From Burkholderiaceae bacterium (GTDB lineage Bacteria > Pseudomonadota > Gammaproteobacteria > Burkholderiales > Burkholderiaceae): a stretch of DNA of 5,308 nucleotides. The stretch is taken from NCBI GenBank assembly GCA_022701845.1, contig JAKONS010000187.1:1-5308 (forward strand), written 5' to 3'. Under the pieces are notes generated by a model. The model made no database searches, was not told the DNA's origin, and was given only the letters and a program-made list of their open reading frames with translations. Both the position numbers and the translations under genes were made by a program. This document shows positions 1 through 5,308 of the stretch, piece after piece. Within the stretch, counting starts at the first letter, position 1. Each line of letters opens with the position of its first letter.

Positions 1-836
1 ACCATCTGCCGGGCGCTGGCGAAATTGACCTCGCCCTGCATCAGCCGCCAGAGCGGTGCGAGCTGGCGCTGCGCCACCTGGGGCAGCAGCCAGTAGTAGT
101 TCTTCTGGAAGTCCTGCAGGGCCTGCACGGCACCGGCGCGCCGGGTCAGGTCCACCGTGCCGGCCGCGGAGGATGCCGACTGCACTTCCTGGGCCTGCGC
201 CTGGGCAGGGGCAGCCTGCGCCGGGTTCACCGTGGAGGCAGCGGCATCGGGGGCGCCGGCGGTGGCGGGAACGGCCGGGACGATGTCGTCCATCGCCACG
301 GTGCGCATGAACTGCAGCATGTCGGCCTCGCGCATGGCCAGCACGAACATCCGGTGCGCCGAGGGCACCAGCGGAAACACCGCCGCCCCGGTGGCCGCCT
401 CCTGGGCGAGCATCCGCCGCACCGCGGCGAACTGGTGCTGCACCTGCCGCTCGACATCGGCCGCGGTGAGCCCGCGCGCGGCCAGGGTGTCGGGCATGTG
501 CGGCAGGGCGAGCCAGCGCCGGACTTCGGCGATGCGGGTGTCGAGCAGGTCGAAGCCGTCCTTGAGCCGGCTGCCGACCGCAGGCGTGACCGGGCGGGCG
601 TGTTCGGGCGGCGCGAGCTCGTCGAAGGCGGCGGCCCGTTCGCCGCGCATGCCGGCCAGGCGGCCCAGGGCGTCGTCGCGCACCGGTGGCTGCGGCGTGT
701 CGGCCTCGGCCGTGCTGCCGGTGGCGTTGGCTCCGGCGGAGGGCTGGCCTCCTCTGGCGGCGACGTTGTGCGCGGCAGCGAGGCCGGCGGAGGCCAGCAG
801 CGCGAGGCCGTTGGCGAAGGTGGGGATGAGGGCCAT
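1..836 (-). CDS. Hypothetical protein, paralogue of the neighbouring 406-aa protein (3' end outside window)
   Basis: The function is not recognised. The frame is open from ATG at 836-834 to the left edge, giving 278 residues without a stop. ATG is the first possible start after the upstream gene's stop at 948-950; no in-frame GTG or TTG lies between. A weak GAAAG sits seven bases before it. Residues 2-22 are hydrophobic (Ala/Leu-rich) and could be a signal peptide or membrane anchor, but no basic residues precede them. Residues about 91-165 align without gaps to the upstream protein, sharing VRRWLAL (105-111) and FPLVPxAHRxF (154-164). An Ala/Gln/Pro-rich linker follows (about 185-228), then a second shared block beginning RAGA (233-236). 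By comparison with the paralogue, roughly 100 C-terminal codons should lie beyond the window. No promoter is seen directly upstream, so it is probably co-transcribed with the 406-aa gene. If that gene is a Hrp-regulated effector, this is likely a second one (inference). Confidence 0.8.
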   Translation of the reverse strand, partial: MALIPTFANGLALLASAGLAAAHNVAARGGQPSAGANATGSTAEADTPQPPVRDDALGRLAGMRGERAAAFDELAPPEHARPVTPAVGSRLKDGFDLLDTRIAEVRRWLALPHMPDTLAARGLTAADVERQVQHQFAAVRRMLAQEAATGAAVFPLVPSAHRMFVLAMREADMLQFMRTVAMDDIVPAVPATAGAPDAAASTVNPAQAAPAQAQAQEVQSASSAAGTVDLTRRAGAVQALQDFQKNYYWLLPQVAQRQLAPLWRLMQGEVNFASARQM

Positions 837-852
837 GGCGGGGCTTTCGTCA

Positions 853-900
853 GGGGTGGTGCGCGGAACGGCGCGCGGGGTGGTGCGCGGGGTGGTGCGC
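853..900. repeat. Tandem 12-bp repeat, four units
   Basis: The plus-strand unit GGGGTGGTGCGC occurs perfectly at 853-864, 877-888 and 889-900. The 12 bases at 865-876 (GGAACGGCGCGC) are a degenerate copy with 8 of 12 matches, all differences being transitions. The array fills much of the 111-base gap between the two paralogous genes. It could reflect slippage, a binding-site array or a former coding tail; its function is unknown. Confidence 0.85.
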
Positions 901-947
901 CGGGCGGCGCTCGAAAGGGAGACCGGGGGTCGGGCTGGGGGTGCGGC

Positions 948-2168
948 TCACCACTTCATCCAGCGGTCGTCCCACCGCACCTTGTAGTACTGCTTGCGCG
1001 CATAGGTGAGGATGCGGTGCCACATGGCGAGCTTGGCGGCCTCGACCGCGTCGTCGGTGTAGAAGCGGGTGGTTTTCCAAATGGTGCTGCTCCGGGGCAG
1101 GACACGCACCAGGTTCTGCCCGGGCACGCGCTCGACCTGCAGGTCCTCGCGCCCGACCAGGGCTTCCTGCAGCTTCTGGCCGGGGCCGGGGCTGGGGTAC
1201 TGGGGAGTGCCCCAGAAGTTGCGGCCGGTCATGCAGGGAAAGGCCATGGCCAGGTCGTCTTCGGATCGGAAGAAGACCTTGCCGCTCGACAGCTGGCCGA
1301 CGGTATCGCCGCGGGTCGATTTCAGTTGCGGCAGGCTTTCGAGCAGGTTGAACTCGAACGCCTCGAGCGAGGCGATGGCGCCTGCGCGCTTTTCCAGGTC
1401 GATGCCCGGCGACGACACCGACGGTGGCGTCTCCGCCGGCGGCAGGTACACCGTGAACCTGCGCAGCGATGCCTCGAGCGCGTCGATTTCGGCCTGCGCG
1501 GCCGCGACGTCGAACGAAACCGTAGCGGTCGACGACGCGGCGCTGGCGGTGGCGGTGGAGGCGGCGGTGGTGTGGGCGGTGTCGTCCTCGGTGCCGTCGG
1601 GTGCGGTGGCCAGCACCGCGTCGGTGAACAGGCGGTGCGCCGTGGGCACCAGCGGGAACACCGCCTTGCTGCGCGCCGCCTCGTCGGCCAACTGCCGCTG
1701 CAGGGTGGCGACCTGGCGGGCCAGCGCCTTCTCCACCCGCTCGGGCGTCGAGCCCCATTCCAGCAGGCGCTCGCGGGTTTCGCCGAGGGCCAGCCAGCGG
1801 CGCACCACCGCCAGCCGGTCGTCGAGCAGCGCCTGGGCGTCGTGCATGGCCGCATCGACCGTGGCCCGATCGACCGCCATGCCGTCCTGCGACACGAGGA
1901 AGTCGCCGCCCTGCGCCGCCGCGCGCGACCGGCGTTGCGGACCGATGCCGAGCAGCTTGCCGATGTCGGGGCTGAGCTGCATCGGCAGGGGCTGGTCGGA
2001 CGGACCCGGCCAGTCGGTGGCGGGCAGCTGCACGCCGGCATCGGCTGCACGCTCCAGCAGCCCGGCGGTCTTGCCGTGGGTGGTGTCGGCCAGGTTGTCT
2101 GCGCGTGCCTGCAACCGCACAGTGTGGGAGGGCTGCGGGCCGAGCCAGGAGGACGGAAATCGTTGCAT
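948..2168 (-). CDS. Hypothetical protein, candidate Hrp-regulated (type III) effector, 406 aa
   Basis: I do not recognise a named family. The start at ATG 2168-2166 is supported by GAGG six bases upstream and by a PIP-box promoter with a correctly spaced -10. Visible layout: a polar N-terminus rich in Ser, Gln and Arg (1-35) without a hydrophobic signal, as type III substrates often have; a helical, charged region (about 100-170) containing VRRWLAL (122-128) and ending in FPLVPTAHRLF (171-181); a Thr/Ala/Ser-rich linker (about 187-219); a second helical block from RAGA (261-264); and an aromatic, basic C-terminus (about 368-406) with many Trp and Tyr, ending at W406. The first and second blocks recur in the downstream neighbour, so the two genes are tandem duplicates. 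No catalytic motif is evident. The effector role is inferred from the promoter and N-terminus only. GC content resembles the neighbouring genes, so recent foreign origin is not obvious. Confidence 0.85.
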   Translation of the reverse strand: MQRFPSSWLGPQPSHTVRLQARADNLADTTHGKTAGLLERAADAGVQLPATDWPGPSDQPLPMQLSPDIGKLLGIGPQRRSRAAAQGGDFLVSQDGMAVDRATVDAAMHDAQALLDDRLAVVRRWLALGETRERLLEWGSTPERVEKALARQVATLQRQLADEAARSKAVFPLVPTAHRLFTDAVLATAPDGTEDDTAHTTAASTATASAASSTATVSFDVAAAQAEIDALEASLRRFTVYLPPAETPPSVSSPGIDLEKRAGAIASLEAFEFNLLESLPQLKSTRGDTVGQLSSGKVFFRSEDDLAMAFPCMTGRNFWGTPQYPSPGPGQKLQEALVGREDLQVERVPGQNLVRVLPRSSTIWKTTRFYTDDAVEAAKLAMWHRILTYARKQYYKVRWDDRWMKW

Positions 2169-2174
2169 CGGAAG

Positions 2175-2178
2175 CCTC
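2175..2178 (-). promoter_or_regulatory. Ribosome binding site of the 406-aa gene
   Basis: GAGG on the minus strand lies six bases before ATG 2168-2166. It selects this start over the internal in-frame methionines at residues 63 and 97. Confidence 0.7.
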
Positions 2179-2192
2179 GTGAAGGAACGAGG
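2175..2192 (-). promoter_or_regulatory. Small perfect inverted repeat covering the ribosome binding site
   Basis: CCTCGT (2192-2187) and ACGAGG (2180-2175) are exact reverse complements separated by a six-base loop. The 3' arm contains the GAGG ribosome binding site, so a transcript that includes the whole repeat could mask it. If transcription starts 6-8 bases after the -10, only part of the 5' arm would be in the RNA. The site could then instead act as DNA, or be chance. Confidence 0.4.
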
Positions 2193-2195
2193 ACG

Positions 2196-2201
2196 ACTAT
2201 G
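2196..2201 (-). promoter_or_regulatory. -10 element of the PIP-box promoter
   Basis: CATAGT fits the YANNNT -10 consensus described for HrpX-dependent promoters. It lies 31 bases after the PIP box, within the usual 30-32. The 5' untranslated region would be only about 20 bases. Confidence 0.7.
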
Positions 2202-2232
2202 CGAAAACCTGACGAAATGCCGTTTATTTGTT

Positions 2233-2257
2233 GCGAAATCTCGCTGTCGCAGCCGAA
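2233..2257 (-). promoter_or_regulatory. PIP box (HrpX/HrpB-type activator site)
   Basis: TTCGG (2257-2253), 15 bases, then TTCGC (2237-2233) exactly matches the consensus TTCGB-N15-TTCGB, equivalent to the hrpII box TTCG-N16-TTCG. It is directional, points at the 406-aa gene, is intergenic, and is followed by a matching -10. In Xanthomonas, Ralstonia and Acidovorax such sites bind AraC-type regulators of type III secretion genes and effectors. The regulator itself is not in the window. Confidence 0.8.
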
Positions 2258-2279
2258 AGCGCTGTTAATTCGCGCCGGT

Positions 2280-3329
2280 TCAGTCGCCGAACTGCGGATG
2301 CAGCTGCCGGATACGGTTCATCGCCATGCCGGCGGCCGCGGTGCGGGTCTCGACGCCCAGCTTGGCCAAGATGCGCTCCAGGTGCTTCTTCACCGTGGCC
2401 GGGCTGGCACCCAGGATGTCGGCGATGTCGCGGTTGATCTTGCCCTTGACCACCCAGTACAGCACCTCGGCCTCGCGGGTGGTGAGCGCGAAGGTCAGCC
2501 GCATCGCCTCGATCACCGCGGCGTCGCTGGCCTCGCGCATCACCAGCAGCCAGTCGCCGCCGCCGTCGCTCTCGCCGGTCTGCTGGTGCAGGCGGAAGGT
2601 GAGCCGGGCGGCGCCCTGCTCCAGGGTCAGGCGCGGCGGCTCGGCGGTGGGTGGGCCGTCCATCACATGGGTGCGCAGCCACGCCAGCACCGGCTCCGGC
2701 GTCACCGGCGCGGCGGTGCCGAACCAGCGCTCCAGCAGCTCGCGCGCCAGCGGGGTCTGCCACATCAGACGGCCGTCGCCGGCACGCACGGTGATGCTGG
2801 CGTAGCCGAAGGCGTCGAGGGCGTTGCGGGCCTGGCCGGCCTGGCGCGCCTCCTGCCGGGCGCGGCGCGCACCCTGCAGATGCACGTTCATGCGCGCCAG
2901 CACTTCCTTGGGCTTGATCGGCTTGGTGACGTAGTCGGTGGCGCCGGCGCCCAGCGCCGCCACCAGGTGCTCGGTCTCGGTGAGGCCGGTCATGAAGACG
3001 ATCGGGATGTGCTGGGTGGCCGGGTCGGCCTTCAGGCGGCGCGCCACCTCGAAGCCGTCCATGCCCGGCATCATCGCGTCGAGCAGCACGATGTCGGGCC
3101 GCGCCTGCGCCGCGCGTGCCAGCGCCGATTCGCCGGAGGTGGCGACCAGCACGGTGTAGCCGGATTCCTCCAGGGCGTCGTGCAGCAGGGCCAGGTTGTC
3201 GGGCACGTCGTCGACGATCAGCACCAGGTCGCTGTTGGCCCGGTCGAGGGCGCGGGCGAGGTCGTCGGCGGGCGGGCCGGCGACCGGGCCGATGGCGGGG
3301 TCGGTGGGAAAGAAAGGCAGGGGTGGCAT
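2280..3329 (-). CDS. Response regulator transcription factor, receiver plus LuxR-type HTH, 349 aa
   Basis: The protein is the DNA-binding output of the adjacent histidine kinase. After a Pro-rich leader (1-33) comes a receiver domain (about 34-155) with acidic pair D40/D41, phosphoacceptor D84 in LLDAMMPGMDG, T114 and K136 in TKPIKP. A middle region (about 165-275) with an AFGYASITVRAGDGR stretch resembles a degenerate PAS fold (inference). The C-terminus (about 281-345) is a LuxR/NarL-type HTH: LTTREAEVLYWVVKGK, then the recognition helix region around ASPATVKKHLERILAKLG. The length exceeds that of typical NarL-type regulators (about 210 aa) because of the middle region. ATG 3329 lies three bases after the kinase stop. 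No good ribosome binding site is visible, so translation is probably coupled to the kinase. The arrangement recalls CrbS/CrbR (MxtR/ErdR) systems, in which a symporter-linked kinase controls acetate use; that equivalence is not shown here, so no symbol is given. Confidence 0.93.
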   Translation of the reverse strand: MPPLPFFPTDPAIGPVAGPPADDLARALDRANSDLVLIVDDVPDNLALLHDALEESGYTVLVATSGESALARAAQARPDIVLLDAMMPGMDGFEVARRLKADPATQHIPIVFMTGLTETEHLVAALGAGATDYVTKPIKPKEVLARMNVHLQGARRARQEARQAGQARNALDAFGYASITVRAGDGRLMWQTPLARELLERWFGTAAPVTPEPVLAWLRTHVMDGPPTAEPPRLTLEQGAARLTFRLHQQTGESDGGGDWLLVMREASDAAVIEAMRLTFALTTREAEVLYWVVKGKINRDIADILGASPATVKKHLERILAKLGVETRTAAAGMAMNRIRQLHPQFGD

Positions 3330-3332
3330 CGG

Positions 3333-5308
3333 TCAGGTCGGTTGCGCGGCGTCGATGCGCTCGGCGATCGCCTCGAAGCGGAATTGTCGGGCCAGGGCGC
3401 GCATCTCCTCGACGAAGCCGGCGCAGGCCGGCTGCTTGCGCTCGATGTCGGCCAGGGTGTTGAGGATGCCGCGGTAGTAGCCCAGCGCCGCGCCCTCGCG
3501 CAGCGACTGCAGCGCCGCGGCGTCGGGCAGCACGCCGGCGGGCGGCGGCGAGGCGGCCGCCGGCGCGGGCTCCGGCTCGGCCCGCCAGACCAGCTTCAGG
3601 CGGCGCTCCAGCCAGTCGAGCAGCTCGCTGTGGCGCAGCGGCTTGGTGATGAAGTCCTGCGGCGCGATGCCGGCGTCGTTCTCCAGGCCCTTGTCGAAGG
3701 CGTTGGCCGACACCACCGCCACCGCCACCTTGTCGTGGCCGGCGGCGCGCAGCCGGCGGATGGTTTCCCAGCCGTCGATGCCCGGCATGGCCAGGTCCAT
3801 CAGGATCGCGTCGGGGCGGTAGCCGGCGGCCAGCAGGTCGAGGCAGTCGTGGCCGCTGGCCGCGCTGCGCAGGCGAAAGCCCAGCGGGGTCAGCAGCTGC
3901 ACCAGCAGTTCGCGGTCGGGCTCCTCGTTGTCGACCACCAGCACGTCGCGGCGCGGGCCCTGGTAGCCGCGGCGCGGCGGGCGCGGTGCGGCGCTGCGCG
4001 GCAGCGCCCGGTGCGCGGCCACCGCCGGCAGGAACAGCCGCACCTTGAAGGTCGAGCCCTGGCCGGGCACGCTGTCGGCGGTGAGCTGGCCGCCCATCAG
4101 GCCGGTCAGCATCTCGGCGATGCTCAGGCCCAGGCCGGCGCCCGGTGCGCCGCGCGCGCCCGGCGAGGAGCCGCGGGCGAAGGGCTCGAAGATGCGCGCC
4201 AGCTCCTGCGCGTCCATGCCGGGGCCGGTGTCGGCGATCTCCAGGGTGGCCATCTCGCGGCGATGCCGCACCCGCAGCACCACGCTGCCGGCGGCGGTGA
4301 ACTTGATGGCGTTGCCGATCAGGTTGATGAGGATCTGCCGCAGCCGCTTCTCGTCGGCGCGCACCACCTCCGGCAGCGTGCCCTCCACCTCGAAACCGAA
4401 GGCCAGCCCCCGGGCGCGCGCCTGCGGCTCGAACATGTCGGCGATCTCCTGCACGCAGTCGGCGAAACGCATCGGCGCCAACTCCAGGGTGAGCTTGCCG
4501 GCCTCGATGCGGGCGATGTCGAGCGTGCCCTCGATCAGCCCCAGCAGGTGCTCGCCGCCGCGCTTGATCACCTCCACCGCCTGGCGCCGGTGCGGCGGCA
4601 CGGTGGCGTCCTCGCCCATCAGCTGCGCATAGCCCAGGATGCTGTTGAGCGGGGTGCGCAGCTCGTGGCTGATGGCGCTGATGTAGCGGCTCTTGGCCTG
4701 GTTGGCCTGGTCGGCCTGCTCGCGCGCGGCCTCGGCCACCTGGCGCGCCTGCTGCAGCGCGGCGTCGGTGCGGCGGTGCGACTCGATCTCCTCGACCAGC
4801 AGATGCGTCTGCCGGTTGGATTCTTCCTGCGCCACCCGCCGGCTCTCGTGCGCCAGCACCAGCCACCAGGCCACCACGCCGGAGATCACCAGCAGCGCCA
4901 TGTAGGCCTTCAAAAAGCCCGCCGCCAGCGAACCGGCCGACGCCGCCCCGGCCGCCCCGGCCGCGCCCGCGGTGCCCGCCAGTGCCGCCAGGCTGCCGGC
5001 CTCCTGCCGGTACAGCAGGCCGAACACCACGCCCAGGGCCGGCACGATGACCAGCATCAGCAGCAGGAAATGCCCGAGCCCGGTGTCGAGATACGGCCAG
5101 ACCCGGCGCGGCAGCAGCCCCCGCAGCGCCTTCGACCACTGCGCCGACAGGCTCGCATGCGGCTTGCACAGGTCGCCGCAGCGGGCGTCCAGGGTGCAGC
5201 ACAGCGAGCAGATCGGGCCGCGGTAGGCCGGGCAGAAAGCCATGTCCGGGCCTTCGTAGTCGCGCTCGCAGACGGTGCAGCGCTGGGTGCGCGGCGCGCC
5301 GCCGGGGG
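3333..5308 (-). CDS. Membrane-bound hybrid sensor histidine kinase with receiver domain (5' end outside window)
   Basis: The frame is open to the right edge; 657 residues are visible. The Met at 5243 is internal, because a coherent cysteine motif continues before it. Order in the visible part: eight cysteines (residues 10-47), transmembrane helices at about 78-99 and 128-152 joined by an Ala/Gly-rich loop, a coiled coil (about 156-206), HisKA with phosphoacceptor His214 in AISHELRTPLNSILGYAQL, and HATPase_c with N-box N332, G1 DTGPGM (359-364), F-box IFEPFARG and G2 GAGLGL (389-394). A receiver (about 453-569) follows with phosphoacceptor D504, S533 and K555, and then a helical tail (596-657). 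All catalytic residues are present, so it should autophosphorylate and pass phosphate to its own receiver and to the response regulator three bases downstream. Related Comamonadaceae kinases, as I recall them, carry an N-terminal sodium:solute symporter-like domain before the cysteine motif; here it would lie off the window (inference). The promoter is also outside. Confidence 0.93.
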   Translation of the reverse strand, partial: PGGAPRTQRCTVCERDYEGPDMAFCPAYRGPICSLCCTLDARCGDLCKPHASLSAQWSKALRGLLPRRVWPYLDTGLGHFLLLMLVIVPALGVVFGLLYRQEAGSLAALAGTAGAAGAAGAASAGSLAAGFLKAYMALLVISGVVAWWLVLAHESRRVAQEESNRQTHLLVEEIESHRRTDAALQQARQVAEAAREQADQANQAKSRYISAISHELRTPLNSILGYAQLMGEDATVPPHRRQAVEVIKRGGEHLLGLIEGTLDIARIEAGKLTLELAPMRFADCVQEIADMFEPQARARGLAFGFEVEGTLPEVVRADEKRLRQILINLIGNAIKFTAAGSVVLRVRHRREMATLEIADTGPGMDAQELARIFEPFARGSSPGARGAPGAGLGLSIAEMLTGLMGGQLTADSVPGQGSTFKVRLFLPAVAAHRALPRSAAPRPPRRGYQGPRRDVLVVDNEEPDRELLVQLLTPLGFRLRSAASGHDCLDLLAAGYRPDAILMDLAMPGIDGWETIRRLRAAGHDKVAVAVVSANAFDKGLENDAGIAPQDFITKPLRHSELLDWLERRLKLVWRAEPEPAPAAASPPPAGVLPDAAALQSLREGAALGYYRGILNTLADIERKQPACAGFVEEMRALARQFRFEAIAERIDAAQPT

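Noticed and set aside
850..2050. Other minus-strand open frames within the 406-aa gene (850-1758, 1322-2050)
   Set aside because: They are out-of-frame shadows with Arg/Pro-rich translation, no promoter and no similarity to the neighbouring gene.
2212..2237. Second TTCG pair, TTCGC-N16-TTCGT
   Set aside because: The spacing is one base too long for a PIP box; the TTCGG-N15-TTCGC pair fits exactly and has the -10 at the right distance.
2247..2266. Possible terminator stem after the response regulator
   Set aside because: Only a 4-bp stem (CAGC/GCTG) can be formed and no T-run follows on the minus strand.
157..2268. Long plus-strand open frames (157-987 and 1069-2268)
   Set aside because: They lie antisense to the paralogous minus-strand genes, have biased low-information translations (Ser/Ala/Arg rich), and GC-rich DNA leaves such antisense frames open. 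Shared blocks between paralogues occur only in the minus frames chosen.
2224..5202. 992-residue minus-strand open frame
   Set aside because: It overlaps the kinase and regulator in another frame; the translation is Arg/Gly/Pro/Ala rich without domains, while the overlapped frames carry complete kinase and receiver motifs.
5241..5243. ATG at 5243 as the start of the kinase
   Set aside because: The frame continues to the window edge and the preceding 21 residues include the CxxC that completes the cysteine module; the gene starts outside the window.

Overview
The window is high-GC bacterial DNA. It holds four genes, all on the minus strand, so they are read from the right edge to the left edge. 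The composition and the gene families fit a betaproteobacterium of the Burkholderiales, probably a Comamonadaceae such as an Acidovorax/Paracidovorax-like plant-associated bacterium. This placement is inferred from family resemblance and from a plant-pathogen type promoter; it was not confirmed by a search.

Right half (2280-5308): a two-component system. The first gene is a membrane-bound hybrid sensor histidine kinase whose 5' end lies outside the window. In the window it shows an eight-cysteine module, two transmembrane helices, a coiled coil, HisKA, HATPase_c, a receiver domain and a helical tail. Three bases after its stop lies a response regulator with an N-terminal receiver and a C-terminal LuxR-type HTH. 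Together they form a plausible phosphorelay from membrane sensor to transcription factor.

Junction (2169-2279): a 111-base AT-richer gap. It carries a perfect plant-inducible-promoter (PIP) box, TTCGG-N15-TTCGC. A CATAGT -10 element follows at 31 bases, then a small hairpin and a Shine-Dalgarno GAGG that fixes the start of the next gene. This is the layout of promoters driven by HrpX/HrpB-type activators of type III secretion regulons.

Left half (1-2168): two tandem genes for proteins I do not recognise. The first (406 aa) is directly behind the PIP promoter. The second starts 111 bases after it, runs off the left edge, and is a diverged paralogue of the first: about half of the residues are identical over a gap-free stretch of about 75 residues, and both have a low-complexity linker at the same place. 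The gap between them contains a tandem 12-bp repeat. The most interesting reading is a two-gene, Hrp-regulated locus of candidate type III effectors or other Hrp-dependent secreted proteins, sitting beside a housekeeping-type two-component system.
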